NCBI RefSeq assembly: GCF_004366075.1 | Contig: NZ_SODU01000003.1 | Location: forward strand, 496,001-560,000 | Direction: 5' to 3' | DNA length: 64,000 bases | From: Kribbella pratensis | GTDB lineage: Bacteria; Actinomycetota; Actinomycetes; Propionibacteriales; Kribbellaceae | Shown here: one piece after another, positions 56,197 to 64,000 of the stretch | How positions within the stretch are numbered: position 1 is the stretch's first letter | Layout of the letters: every line of letters begins with the position of its first letter | Program-made: the position numbers and the translations under genes | The notes under the pieces: model-generated | Database searches by the model: none | The model's input: the letters and a program-made list of their open reading frames with translations, nothing else | Told to the model about the DNA's origin: nothing

Positions 56197-57071
56197 GCCG
56201 GGCCGAGCGGCCGGGCATCTGTCGCCTCGTGCACAAACACCGGATCGAGCACCGCGACAACCTTTGCCATTTGGTCGTCAAGGTCGGGTTCGCTGATCGC
56301 TTCGACGCGTTCTTTGCGTCGCCATGCTGCCCACTTGGCCTGCGCGACGGCGCCGTACCCCGCGACCACGGGCGCAACTGGGCCAAGTTCGACCTTGCGA
56401 TAGCTGGCGACGGCGCTGACTGCCTCCAGGAGTTGCCGCTCGTCGATATCATGCTGACGGGCGAGCTGAACGATGTCGACGTAATCGCGCCAGCGCGTGC
56501 TGGTGATACCACGCTCCAGGATCGTGACGCCCTTCTCGGCGATCGTCGTCTCCGGCGCGTAGCCGAGGATCTCGATCTCGCCGCCGAGCAGACGGCGGAC
56601 CTTTACGGACCGCGGAGGCGGAACGATCGGGTCTCCTGCCGAGATGTCCCAGGCGACCACGACTTTCTGCGGGCCGATGTAGCTGTCGACACGCATCCGC
56701 AGCCCCGGGTATTCGGCCTCGTCGCGAATCTCCTGGAAGCTGATCGTCCCGAGGTCGAACCGGAGCCCGTCCGCGACGTCGACCGCAGCGATGTCGCGTA
56801 CCACCTGAGCGATTCGCTCTGCGGTCAGGTCGCCGCCGACCACCTCGGCGTCGACATCCTTGGTCGGCCGCCGTACGCCGTAGGTCGCCAGCAGGAAGCC
56901 TCCCTTCAGCACGAAGCCGTCCTTGTGCTCGGTACGCGTCAGCCGATCCAGGAACGAGTCCAGCGCATGCCGTGTCAGATACTCGGCCGTCGGTGTCGGC
57001 CGGCCCTCCTTGGCGCCATCCGAGCGCGCCTTGTTCTGGATCTGCCGGAACACCGCCTCACCTTCGGTCAT
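56193..57071 (-). CDS. abiEii: AbiEii-type nucleotidyltransferase toxin
   Basis: Toxin of a type IV toxin-antitoxin (abortive infection) system. The nucleotidyltransferase motif is FVLKGGFLLATYGVRRPTKD followed by VDAEVV (GG...DVD), then KVVVAWDISAGDPI and LGYAPETTIAEKGVTILERG with RWRDYVDIVQL. Family members inhibit growth by modifying tRNA or other substrates with nucleotides. It has 292 residues and overlaps the antitoxin gene by four bases (57068-57071). It lies within otherwise conserved backbone, so it is probably a small insertion. Confidence 0.9.
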   Translation of the reverse strand: MTEGEAVFRQIQNKARSDGAKEGRPTPTAEYLTRHALDSFLDRLTRTEHKDGFVLKGGFLLATYGVRRPTKDVDAEVVGGDLTAERIAQVVRDIAAVDVADGLRFDLGTISFQEIRDEAEYPGLRMRVDSYIGPQKVVVAWDISAGDPIVPPPRSVKVRRLLGGEIEILGYAPETTIAEKGVTILERGITSTRWRDYVDIVQLARQHDIDERQLLEAVSAVASYRKVELGPVAPVVAGYGAVAQAKWAAWRRKERVEAISEPDLDDQMAKVVAVLDPVFVHEATDARPLGPA

Positions 57072-57625
57072 GCGAGGAGCTCCAGTGCTTGCAGGATTGG
57101 GCCTTTGGCCCGGGGAAGACGGGCAGCGATCACCATGAGTTGGGCCGGTTTGCCGCCTCGGCGAAGCCACTCCCGCAGCGCCTCGCGGCCGAGTTCGTGT
57201 CCGACATCGCCGCGCAGGCGGAAGGCGTCCACGATGCATCGCTCGGGAGAGTAGAGCCCGATCTGAAGCTCAGCGCCGGGAATCGGGACCTGCGTTCGGC
57301 CGAGATCGAAGGTCTCCTTGGCGAACAGATGCCAACTGATGGCAGCCTGCGTCGCTGGGACACGGGCACCTCGCGGGATCGCGACGTCGAGCGTCTCGGG
57401 AATCGTGTCGGTGAGGTCGTGGATCGCGAGCGCGGAGGTGAGGCAGATCGTCGCATCTGCGCGGCGGGCTGCTGCCTCGATCCAGTCCCAATCGGCGGCC
57501 GGGGCATCCGCCGGACGGTAGATGCCGCGAGCGATCCGGTCATACTCTCCCGCGCGAACCGCGCGGTAGAGAGCGCTCTTGGACAGGCCGGCGTCAGGCG
57601 CACCTTTGGGTCGCAGCGCCTCCAT
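57068..57625 (-). CDS. abiEi: AbiEi-type antitoxin
   Basis: Cognate antitoxin and autorepressor. The N-terminal winged helix (GLSKSALYRAVRAGEYDRIA then RGIYRPADAP) is followed by the AbiEi C-terminal region with TICLTSALAIHDLTDTIPET and LYSPERCIVDAFRLRGDVGH. It has 185 residues. In known systems the protein binds inverted repeats at its own promoter; a candidate lies at 57650-57669. Confidence 0.9.
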   Translation of the reverse strand: MEALRPKGAPDAGLSKSALYRAVRAGEYDRIARGIYRPADAPAADWDWIEAAARRADATICLTSALAIHDLTDTIPETLDVAIPRGARVPATQAAISWHLFAKETFDLGRTQVPIPGAELQIGLYSPERCIVDAFRLRGDVGHELGREALREWLRRGGKPAQLMVIAARLPRAKGPILQALELLA

Positions 57626-57649
57626 GACTCACATCCGATCCGATTCGTC

Positions 57650-57669
57650 TACAGATAACTCTACCTGTA
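57650..57669. promoter_or_regulatory. Candidate AbiEi operator
   Basis: TACAGATAACTCTACCTGTA is an inverted repeat with 7 of 8 arm positions paired around ACTC. It sits 25 bp upstream of the antitoxin start (minus strand) in an unusually A+T-rich stretch that also holds GTATAC and would contain the promoter. Confidence 0.6.
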
Positions 57670-57702
57670 TACGCTTTCTTCCGTCGGATATCCAGCGGGA
57701 CG

Positions 57703-58728
57703 TCAGGCGGTCTGGGAGAGGGCTACTGAGAGGCCGAGGGTCAGGGCCATGACGAGGAGTTCTACGCCTACGACGCGCCAGAAGGGGCGGCTCGAGTCGA
57801 GTAGGTCGGTGTCGGAGCGGCTGCGGTGGACGGCGGCGAGGATGACGAGGAGCAGGAAGGCGGCCACCTTCACCAGCAGCAGAACGCCGTACGCGTCCTC
57901 GGTGGCGGCGTCGATGATCGAGTCCCAGCCGCCACCCATCGCGGCCAGGCGGCTCGCTGCGCTGAGCAGGCCGCTGACCAGGACGGCGATCGCCGAGATG
58001 AGTGCGACCTGGCCGTACCGTTCCAGCACGATCGGCAGCCCGGTCCGGCTCGCCCGCCCGTAGCGGACAAGGCCCGCGAGCCCGCCGACCCAGGTCGTGG
58101 CCGCGATCACGTGGATCACCAGGGCCGCTCCGGCAAGTACGACGTACGCCTCGTTCCTCGGGTACGCCGTGACCGCGGTCGGGACCAGTGCGGCGATGGC
58201 GACGAGTACGCCGAGCCCTGCCGCCGAGGAGGTCTGCACCCGGCGGATGCCGATCGCCAGTGCGACGACGAGGATCCCGGTGATCAGCAGCGCCTTCACC
58301 TCGGGTACGCCGAGTGCGTCGTCGAGCCGTAGCCGCAGCAGCAGCACCGGGGTGTTGAGTATGAGCGCCGCCGTCACGACCGCGCCCGCGAACGCGCACA
58401 CCGCCCAGATGATCGCCGAGTTGCTCGCGTCCCGGACCGCCCGCCGGCCCTGCACTCCGAGCGGTCCGCCCTCGATCCGCAGCAGCACGACCGCCGCGAG
58501 CAGCGCGCCCGCGCAGCCGACCGTGGCCAGCGTGGAGATCAACCGGAACAGCGGCAGCAGCCAGGACACGAAGGCACCCGGCCCGCCGATCCCACCGACG
58601 TCATGCGGCTCGCTGTCGGCGGCGTACAGCGCCACTACCAGCGCCGCCGAGGCGATGAGGACAGCACCGACCCCACCCGCTACCAGGCGTCCGGGCATGC
58701 GGTGCCTGGCCGCGCGGGTCGCGGTCAC
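57703..58728 (-). CDS. CopD-family membrane protein
   Basis: Polytopic protein of about eight helices related to the copper-resistance D domain. Helices include VGAVLIASAALVVALYAADS and VLVAIAALVPTAVTAYPRNE, with the conserved IHVIAATTWVGGLAGLVRYG and VALISAIAVLVSGLLSAASR. Copper import or redox roles are proposed for the family but not shown. GTG 58728 gives 341 residues; ATG 58698 (PGRLVAGG) is an alternative. No CopC gene is adjacent. Confidence 0.85.
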   Translation of the reverse strand: MTATRAARHRMPGRLVAGGVGAVLIASAALVVALYAADSEPHDVGGIGGPGAFVSWLLPLFRLISTLATVGCAGALLAAVVLLRIEGGPLGVQGRRAVRDASNSAIIWAVCAFAGAVVTAALILNTPVLLLRLRLDDALGVPEVKALLITGILVVALAIGIRRVQTSSAAGLGVLVAIAALVPTAVTAYPRNEAYVVLAGAALVIHVIAATTWVGGLAGLVRYGRASRTGLPIVLERYGQVALISAIAVLVSGLLSAASRLAAMGGGWDSIIDAATEDAYGVLLLVKVAAFLLLVILAAVHRSRSDTDLLDSSRPFWRVVGVELLVMALTLGLSVALSQTA

Positions 58729-58866
58729 CGGAGGGACAGGTCGTGGGCACCATTCAGCACGCGGCTCACTATAGGGTCAGCCGAAGGTGGGCAGCCCAGT
58801 CCGACACCATCTCGTGACCAGGGTGTTTCCGAGTTCCCGGGAATCAGTTACAGCACCGACATGGAC

Positions 58867-59169
58867 TCAGTGCTCTAAGTGTTCCTTGTGTTCCTTGGCG
58901 TCACTCGGAGTCTGGCTCGGGGCCGAAGTCTTCGGCTCCGCATCGCCAGCCGGGGACTGCGAGTCGGCCGGACTCGCTGGGCCGGCGGACGGTGCTGGGT
59001 CGTCCGCACCAGCGTGGTCCACGTCGATCCGCTTCAACTGCTTGCCCATGTTGCGCCACAGCAGCACCGTGGCGGCACCGAGAGCGAGCACGATGAGCAG
59101 CGCGACCCATCCCGGCTTCACGACGTTGGGGTCGATCTCGGCCGTCTGAAGGGAGATCATCGCTGTCAC
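58867..59169 (-). CDS. Small membrane protein next to mca, 100 aa
   Basis: Function unknown. One transmembrane helix (VALLIVLALGAATVLLWRNM) is followed by a basic segment (GKQLKRIDVDH) and a Pro/Ser/Ala-rich tail ending EHKEHLEH. The family sits beside mca in many actinobacteria (Rv1083 in M. tuberculosis). GTG 59169 or ATG 59160 can start it. It lies 31 bp downstream of mca on the same strand. Confidence 0.75.
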   Translation of the reverse strand: MTAMISLQTAEIDPNVVKPGWVALLIVLALGAATVLLWRNMGKQLKRIDVDHAGADDPAPSAGPASPADSQSPAGDAEPKTSAPSQTPSDAKEHKEHLEH

Positions 59170-59200
59170 GCCACCATTCTCTCATTGTCCGCAGCCCCCG

Positions 59201-60064
59201 TCAGCGCAGCCCCGCGAACAGATCGTTCTCGGGCAGCTCGGACTCGACCAGACTCCGCGCCAGCTCGTAGTCCTCGGTCGGCCAGACCGCCTGATGCACC
59301 TCCAGCGGTACGGCGAACCACGCACCGTCCGGGTCGATCTGCGTGGCGTGCGCGAGCAGCGCCCTGTCCCGCACCTCGAAGTACTGCGCGCACTCGACCC
59401 GCGTGGTGATGCGGCGCTCGTTCTCCGGGTCAGGCTTCCAGTCCTTCAGGCGCTCGGCGTACGGCGACTCCAGGCCGCGCGCCAGCATCCCGTCGTGCAG
59501 CGCCTTCATCCGCTCGTAGTGGAACGTGTGGTGGTAGTACAGCTTGAGCGGCTGCCACGGCTCGCCGAGCTCCGGGTAGGCATCCTTGTCCCCCGCAGCC
59601 TCGAACGCGGCGACGGTGATCGTGTGGCACATGACGTGGTCCGGGTGCGGGTAGCCGCCGTTCTCGTCGTACGTCGTGACGACCTGCGGGCGGAACTCGC
59701 GGATCAGTTTCACCAGCGGGGCGGCGGCGTCCTCGACCTTCTGCGCCGCGAAGCAGCCCTCCGGGAGCGGTGGCAGCGGATCGCCCTCCGGGAAACCGGA
59801 GTCCACCCAACCCAGCCACTCCTGCCGGATCCCGAGGATCTCGCGCGCCGCGTCCATCTCCTTGCGGCGGATCTCGGTGATGTTCGCCAGCACCTCCGGG
59901 CGGTCCATCTTCGGATTCAGGATCGATCCGCGTTCCCCACCGGTACAGGTGGCGACCATCACTTCCACGCCTTCAGCGACGTACCGGGCGGTCGAAGCGG
60001 CGCCCTTGCTCGACTCGTCGTCCGGGTGGGCGTGCACATGCAACAACCGAAGATCTCCACTCAC
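59201..60064 (-). CDS. mca: Mycothiol S-conjugate amidase
   Basis: Zinc amidase that cleaves mycothiol conjugates, releasing a mercapturic acid for export and recycling GlcN-Ins. The LmbE/PIG-L motif is LHVHAHPDDESSKGAASTAR and the second is YPHPDHVMCHTITVAAFEAA. GWVDSGFPEGDPLPPLPEGC is typical of Mca rather than MshB. GTG 60064 gives 287 residues, matching the family. It marks a mycothiol-producing actinobacterium. It is divergent from the DUF4307 gene. Confidence 0.95.
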   Translation of the reverse strand: MSGDLRLLHVHAHPDDESSKGAASTARYVAEGVEVMVATCTGGERGSILNPKMDRPEVLANITEIRRKEMDAAREILGIRQEWLGWVDSGFPEGDPLPPLPEGCFAAQKVEDAAAPLVKLIREFRPQVVTTYDENGGYPHPDHVMCHTITVAAFEAAGDKDAYPELGEPWQPLKLYYHHTFHYERMKALHDGMLARGLESPYAERLKDWKPDPENERRITTRVECAQYFEVRDRALLAHATQIDPDGAWFAVPLEVHQAVWPTEDYELARSLVESELPENDLFAGLR

Positions 60065-60123
60065 AAGACACAATGGTCCTCCAACGCCCGCGAAAACCCA
60101 CGACCGACCCCCTGGACACGCTT

Positions 60124-60552
60124 GTGACCGAGTCTTCTGCCGCCACTCCGGCCTCCGACCTGAACGCCCGCTACGGCCGCGGCGGGCGGTCCCGGCGGCC
60201 GCTGCTGATCGGCGCCGTGGGAGTGGTCGTCCTGGCCGGACTGACCTGGCTGATCTGGGTGGCCTGGGTGCAGTCGAACCCGCCGGTGACCTCGCAACTG
60301 CAGGGATTCGAGATCGTCTCGCCGACCAGCGCGAAGGCGACGCTGAAGGTGGACCGCAGCAAGTCGGTGGAGGCGAACTGCCGCCTGCAGGCGAAGTCCG
60401 CGGACTTCTCGATCGTCGGCGAGGTGACGGTCACAGTCCAGGCAGACGCACCCCGTCACCAGGTCCTCCCGGTAACCCTGACAACGCAACGGTCGGCAAC
60501 CTCGGTCGTCCTCGTCGGCTGTACGACGGCAGACCAGCACCGCCCGCGCTAG
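60124..60552 (+). CDS. DUF4307 membrane protein
   Basis: Function unknown. One transmembrane helix (RPLLIGAVGVVVLAGLTWLI) and an external beta-rich domain: QLQGFEIVSPTSAKATLKVD, then ANCRLQAKSADFSIVGEVTV and LVGCTTADQ. The family (Rv1081c) is divergent from mca and next to greA in M. tuberculosis, as here. GTG 60124 leaves 59 bp for promoters; ATG 60073 would leave only 8 bp and is less likely. Confidence 0.82.
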   Translation: MTESSAATPASDLNARYGRGGRSRRPLLIGAVGVVVLAGLTWLIWVAWVQSNPPVTSQLQGFEIVSPTSAKATLKVDRSKSVEANCRLQAKSADFSIVGEVTVTVQADAPRHQVLPVTLTTQRSATSVVLVGCTTADQHRPR

Positions 60553-61877
60553 GCCGGGCCGTCGTACTTCTTGAGCGCCGCAACCAGAGCCGTCTCGCTC
60601 ACCTTCAGATGCTTGCGCAGTACCTGCTCCCGAACGGCGGGCGCATCCGGTCCGCGCGCGAGATCGGCGTACAGCGAGTTCACGGCCGCCTGCCCATAGG
60701 TCGTCACCAGGTACTCGACGATGATCCAGCTGACGCCGTAGCTGTCCTCGTCGTAGTCGCCGTGGAAGACGCCGTCGATCGGGAGCACCACCAGCGCCGG
60801 GATCTTCTCGCGCAGCAACTCACGGCGCTCGTCGGCGAGCTCCCGCTGGTACCCGCTCTGCGCGGCGAGCCGGTACTCGACGTACCTGGCGAATCCTTCG
60901 ACCAACCAGATCGGCGCACGACCGCCCAGCGGCCCCATCGCCGCATGAGTGAACTCGTGCGCGAGCAGCAGCCGTCCGGCCTGGGTGCGCTGGTCGGGGT
61001 TGATCACCACCCGGCTCCCGGTGACCTTGAACTCGCTCGCCTCCGGATTCGCCGGAGCGTAGTTCTGCGCGGCGACAGCGGCCGCCGGATGCCCGCCGGT
61101 TCGCCACTCGGGATCCATCGAACGGCTGTCGGCCATCGCGATCACCGCGATCCCTGCCTGGGCACGCCGGGTGACGGAGCGCACCATCGGGATCGCCGAC
61201 TGCGACTCTCGCGCAAGTCGTTCACCGTTGCGTCGTTCGCCCGCCGGGACGATGACGAGTACGCCGGGCCGGCGAGCCACCTCGATCGCGCCGAGGTCCC
61301 AGGGTTCGCGGTACGCCTTGAGGTCCGTCTCGGCCGCGAGATCGTCGTCGTCGACCAGCAGCCAGTGACCGTCACGCTCGGCAAACGTGTAGCCGAGCGC
61401 GGTGGCGCGCGGAGTCGAGTCGATGCCTGCGATCTGCACCAGCATCAGAACGCGGACCGCGCGTGCACTCGGTCCATGCTGCGCTTGCACTTCCGGGGCC
61501 CAATTGGCATCTACCTGATAGCTCAGCCGGGAGAGGCCGAGCTTGCGCAGGTTGGCGAACACCTGCTGGTCGCGTTGCCGGAGCTTCCGGTTCGCCGGGT
61601 CGACGTACTGAAGGTACTGCGCCAGGTGCCCGGACAGCACGGCCGAGGCCCGAGTCTTCAGGATGGCGCCGGCACCGGCCAGTATCCGCTCCTCGACCGA
61701 CGGTCCGGCCGACGTCTGCGTGGGAGTGGCCACTGATGGACTGGGTGGGTCCCCCCGACCGGCGACCGCCCAGGTCGCCGCAGCCGCTGCGATCGCGAGT
61801 ACGACGGCGCCCGCGATCCACAGCCGCATGCGCCGGCCGCGGGTCGCGCGCTCGCCATCCGTTGTCACGTCCACCAC
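60549..61877 (-). CDS. Membrane-anchored HExxH (gluzincin-like) protein
   Basis: Likely extracytoplasmic metallopeptidase-like protein. A short cytoplasmic tail, a transmembrane helix (LWIAGAVVLAIAAAAATWAV), an NTF2-like region (LSGHLAQYLQYVDPANRKLR) and a peptidase MA-type domain with TQAGRLLLAHEFTHAAMGPL (HEFTH) and PIWLVEGFARYVEYRLAAQ, where the second Glu can be the third zinc ligand. YGVSWIIVEYLVTTYGQAAV follows. It has 442 residues and lies between DUF4307 and greA, where M. tuberculosis has no such gene. Confidence 0.82.
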   Translation of the reverse strand: MVDVTTDGERATRGRRMRLWIAGAVVLAIAAAAATWAVAGRGDPPSPSVATPTQTSAGPSVEERILAGAGAILKTRASAVLSGHLAQYLQYVDPANRKLRQRDQQVFANLRKLGLSRLSYQVDANWAPEVQAQHGPSARAVRVLMLVQIAGIDSTPRATALGYTFAERDGHWLLVDDDDLAAETDLKAYREPWDLGAIEVARRPGVLVIVPAGERRNGERLARESQSAIPMVRSVTRRAQAGIAVIAMADSRSMDPEWRTGGHPAAAVAAQNYAPANPEASEFKVTGSRVVINPDQRTQAGRLLLAHEFTHAAMGPLGGRAPIWLVEGFARYVEYRLAAQSGYQRELADERRELLREKIPALVVLPIDGVFHGDYDEDSYGVSWIIVEYLVTTYGQAAVNSLYADLARGPDAPAVREQVLRKHLKVSETALVAALKKYDGPA

Positions 61878-62138
61878 ATCCCCCCAAACCCCCGTCGGTC
61901 TCCGGGAGCGTAGGAAAGTCCAGGTCAGCGGTCAATCGAGGGCTTGATGGCAACCGATTGCCGGGAATCTGCTCAGAGCGGACGAAAAGCCGTGCAGCAA
62001 GCGTTTTCCAAGCGCTTGTGACCGGTGAGAGCCCCTGCGTGATCGGCGGTCTCTTGCTACGCTCGTTTGATTGGTCGCCGTCGACGACGGCGGCCAGCAG
62101 TATTTTCCTGCCCATCCCACCGACACAAGGAGCAGCCC

Positions 62139-62651
62139 GTGACGCAGAAGATCGACGAGGACAGCGTTGTCTGGCTGACGCAGGACGGTTACGACCAGCT
62201 GAAGTCCGAGCTCGAGCACCTCAAGGGCCCTGCCCGTGCCGAGATCACGCAGCGGATCAGCGAGGCCAGGGACGAGGGCGATCTCAAGGAGAACGGCGGC
62301 TACCACGCCGCCAAGGACGAGCAGGGCAAGATCGAGGCGCGGATCCGGCAGTTGGAGGACATGCTCCGCCGGGCCCGGGTCGGCGAGACCCCGAAGGCCG
62401 GCGGCAAGATCGAGCCCGGCATGAAGGTGTCCATCAAGTTCGCCGGTGACGACGACGTCGAGACGTTCCTGCTCGGCTCCCGCGAGCTGCTCGCCCTGGA
62501 CGCGTCGGTCGACATCGACGTCTACTCGCCGCAGTCTCCCCTGGGCGCCGCGATCCTCGGCAAGAAGAAGGGCGACAAGGCCAAGTACGAGGCCCCGAAC
62601 GGCAAGGACGTGACCGTCGAGATCGTCGCCGCGGAACCCTTCACCGGCTGA
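62139..62651 (+). CDS. greA: Transcription elongation factor GreA
   Basis: Stimulates transcript cleavage by backtracked RNA polymerase. The N-terminal coiled-coil (WLTQDGYDQLKSELEHLKGP to RIRQLEDMLRRARVG) has the acidic tip segment ISEARDEGDLKENGGYHAAK. The C-terminal FKBP-like domain has LLGSRELLALDASVDIDVYS and SPLGAAILGKKKGDKAKYEA. GTG 62139 with AAGGAG upstream gives 170 residues. Confidence 0.95.
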   Translation: MTQKIDEDSVVWLTQDGYDQLKSELEHLKGPARAEITQRISEARDEGDLKENGGYHAAKDEQGKIEARIRQLEDMLRRARVGETPKAGGKIEPGMKVSIKFAGDDDVETFLLGSRELLALDASVDIDVYSPQSPLGAAILGKKKGDKAKYEAPNGKDVTVEIVAAEPFTG

Positions 62652-62665
62652 CCCACCAAGCTTCC

Positions 62666-62699
62666 GAAGCGCCCCGGTGGACAGCCACCGGGGCGCTTC
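62666..62699. terminator. Strong terminator after greA
   Basis: GAAGCGCCCCGGTGG (62666-62680) and CCACCGGGGCGCTTC (62685-62699) form a perfect 15-bp stem with an ACAG loop. It lies between greA and the convergent VOC gene and can serve both. Confidence 0.88.
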
Positions 62700-62705
62700 G
62701 TCGCT

Positions 62706-63140
62706 TCAGTGCGCGGCGGGAGCGAAGAGCTCGAGCTGGATGTTGTCCTGGTCGCGGAACACCAGGACCGACGCGTACGGCTCGTCGGCGATCGGCGACT
62801 GGGTGAGCGGCTTGTCGGCGGTGCCGGCACGGATCACGCCGTGCGCCTCCAGATGGTCCTGCCACTGTTCGAGGTCGGCACGCGAGCCGACCGCGAAGCC
62901 GGCATGGTCGAGCCCGGTGACGGTCTCGTCGGACAAGGCACCGTCGTTGGTCTCGTGGCGGTGCAGCGCGATCATCAGCTGATGGTCCGCGTCGGCGAGG
63001 ATCCGTCCGACACCGCCGGGATGCGGTACGTCGATCACCGGGTGGACCCCGAAGACCTCGCCGTACCACTGGACGCTCGACTCCAGGTCGGTCACGGTCA
63101 GGGCCAGATGGTGAAGCTTGAGCTGGGTGACTGCGGTCAT
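62706..63140 (-). CDS. Glyoxalase/VOC-superfamily protein
   Basis: Vicinal-oxygen-chelate fold, 144 residues. The metal-site His/Glu pattern is seen in KLHHLALTVTDLESSVQWYG, MIALHRHET, GLDHAGFAVGSRADLEQWQD and VFRDQDNIQLELFAP. The reaction is unknown. It overlaps the upstream TetR gene by four bases and is likely regulated by it. Confidence 0.88.
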   Translation of the reverse strand: MTAVTQLKLHHLALTVTDLESSVQWYGEVFGVHPVIDVPHPGGVGRILADADHQLMIALHRHETNDGALSDETVTGLDHAGFAVGSRADLEQWQDHLEAHGVIRAGTADKPLTQSPIADEPYASVLVFRDQDNIQLELFAPAAH

Positions 63141-63769
63141 GATTCCCCCTTGCTGTGCGTGGATCCCCTGCCCGCGTACTGGGCGAGGAACATCCGGGTC
63201 ACGTCCTCGACGAGCCGGGTCCACCGGTCGCCGTCCGGGTCGTTGGAGATCTGCTGGCCGACCAGGCCGACGGTGATGGCGGTCCAGATGTCGAGGTGCC
63301 GTGGATCGCGCACGCCGTTGCGTGCGAGGAGCTCACGCGTCACCGCCAGGGCGCTGACCGCGAGCTCGTACGACTCGGGCGACGGCGTGAAGCCGGGCAC
63401 CGAGTGCTGGAAGAGCAGCTGGTACCGCGGGACGTCGGACACGCAGAACGTGACGAACGCCCGGGCTTCGGTCAGCAGGTCCTCTTGTGGGTCGTCCGTC
63501 GCCGGCAGTGACGCCTTCAGCTCGACGAACGACTGTGCGGCCTGCGCGAACATCGCGTCCAGGATGGCGTTCTTGGATTCGAAGTACGCGTACAGGGTCG
63601 GCGTGGTGATGCCCGCCCGGCGAGCCAGCTCGCGTAAGGACAGGGCGGCCAACCCGTCCTCGCGCACCAACTCCCACGCGGCGGTGAGCACGTTCGCCCG
63701 CGCACTCTCCCGTCGCGCCTCACGCCAGTTGCCAGCCGGCTTCTTTAACACAGTTCGAATTATTTGCAC
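63137..63769 (-). CDS. TetR-family transcriptional regulator
   Basis: Helix-turn-helix LTAAWELVREDGLAALSLRE then LARRAGITTPTLYAYFESKN. The C-terminal domain (TEARAFVTFCVSDVPRYQLL, then WTAITVGLVGQQISNDPDGD) is of the TetR_C_33/WHG type. It has 210 residues and is coupled by ATGA to the VOC gene. The A+T-rich stretch 63740-63784 upstream likely holds the promoter. Confidence 0.9.
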   Translation of the reverse strand: MQIIRTVLKKPAGNWREARRESARANVLTAAWELVREDGLAALSLRELARRAGITTPTLYAYFESKNAILDAMFAQAAQSFVELKASLPATDDPQEDLLTEARAFVTFCVSDVPRYQLLFQHSVPGFTPSPESYELAVSALAVTRELLARNGVRDPRHLDIWTAITVGLVGQQISNDPDGDRWTRLVEDVTRMFLAQYAGRGSTHSKGES

Positions 63770-63784
63770 GCCGTATAAGCCTTG

Positions 63785-64000
63785 TCAATGCCCAGTGGCA
63801 CTCCGGTATTTGCGGACCGCGAGCGGCGCGAACACGACGATGATCGCCACGCACCAGATCAGCGACAGCCAGACCGGATGCTGGGCCGGGAAGCCGTCCG
63901 GGCTGGCGAACGGGGACGGGTTGCCGAACAGGTGCCTGCAGGCCGCGACGATCGACGAGATCGGGTTCCACTCGGCGACCGGTTGCAGCGCGCTCGGCAA
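63785..64000 (-). CDS. ABC-2 type (DrrB-like) permease, C-terminal end (rest outside window)
   Basis: The last 71 residues of an exporter permease: ALQPVAEWNPISSIVAACRH, then LFGNPSPFASPDGFPAQHPV and the final transmembrane helix LIWCVAIIVVFAPLAVRKYR. The WNP-x3-h-x3-C/R region and the final RKYR are typical of daunorubicin-resistance-type permeases. The 5' part lies beyond the right edge, and the frame is open to position 64000. Confidence 0.85.
   Translation of the reverse strand: MPSALQPVAEWNPISSIVAACRHLFGNPSPFASPDGFPAQHPVWLSLIWCVAIIVVFAPLAVRKYRSATGH

Noticed and set aside
1..64000. tRNA, rRNA, tmRNA, RNase P RNA or CRISPR array
   Set aside because: Reading for their conserved segments and for regularly spaced repeats gave nothing; a covariance-model scan would be needed to exclude a missed tRNA.

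Overview
The window is high-G+C actinobacterial DNA. GTG and TTG starts are frequent, genes often overlap as ATGA or TGATG, and a mycothiol S-conjugate amidase gene (mca) is present. Gene content and style fit the Propionibacteriales, and I would guess a Kribbella-like organism; that genus name is inference. The backbone from ispH (17.4 kb) to greA (62.6 kb) keeps, with insertions and rearrangements, the neighbours that Mycobacterium tuberculosis has around Rv1080c-Rv1110: greA, DUF4307, mca, a small membrane protein, hemolysin III, short-chain Z-prenyl synthase, phoH2, fumarase, glpX with DUF4245, xseA/xseB and ispH.

Left end (1-9.85 kb). The 3' part of an O-methyltransferase gene is followed by an integrated element of about 8.8 kb, bounded by a 17-bp direct repeat (1033-1049 and 9831-9847). 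It carries a large serine integrase, a series of small phage/ICE-type genes, an HNH-like protein without the usual catalytic His, a lone tail tape-measure gene, and a three-gene antisense module at its right end. No capsid, portal, terminase or lysis gene is recognisable. The element sits in the first codons of rmuC. Excision would restore an ATG-started rmuC; in the integrated state rmuC uses a TTG start and Shine-Dalgarno sequence supplied by the element. This satellite-like element is the most unusual object in the window.

9.85-17.4 kb. rmuC, a DinB-like protein, a secreted GH64 beta-1,3-glucanase behind a LacI/CebR-like palindrome, an ArsR-SRPBCC pair, a Rieske oxygenase, a divergent HxlR regulator/NAD(P)-binding oxidoreductase pair, and a SigE-family sigma factor followed by a membrane-anchored PKD-like protein.

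17.4-39.9 kb. ispH, a HAD-like protein, xseA-xseB, a TetR/flavodoxin/SMR unit with two matching operators, a MocA-like protein, DUF4245 divergent from glpX, a PfkB kinase, a FadR-type regulator, leuA behind a leucine-rich leader peptide and competing hairpins, an ABC ATPase coupled to leuA, three paralogous two-helix membrane proteins, a DUF1707 protein, a class I fumarase, an F420-type reductase-like protein, DUF402, a class II fumarase (fumC), a spermidine-synthase-like protein and a LuxR-type two-component system.

39.9-64 kb. A GH29 fucosidase-like protein, a lytic-transglycosylase-like protein, PhoH, a membrane protein, a Z-prenyl synthase, TrhA behind a double TACG palindrome, a 666-bp gene-free region with a tandem 240-bp non-coding repeat, a MarR/phosphotransferase-like pair, a lipoprotein, secreted M28 and M4 peptidases sharing a C-terminal domain, a YyaL-type protein, a nitroreductase, an AbiE toxin-antitoxin pair, a CopD-like protein, mca, DUF4307, a membrane-anchored HExxH protein, greA, a TetR-VOC pair and the end of an ABC-2 permease. 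I saw no rRNA, tRNA or CRISPR array.
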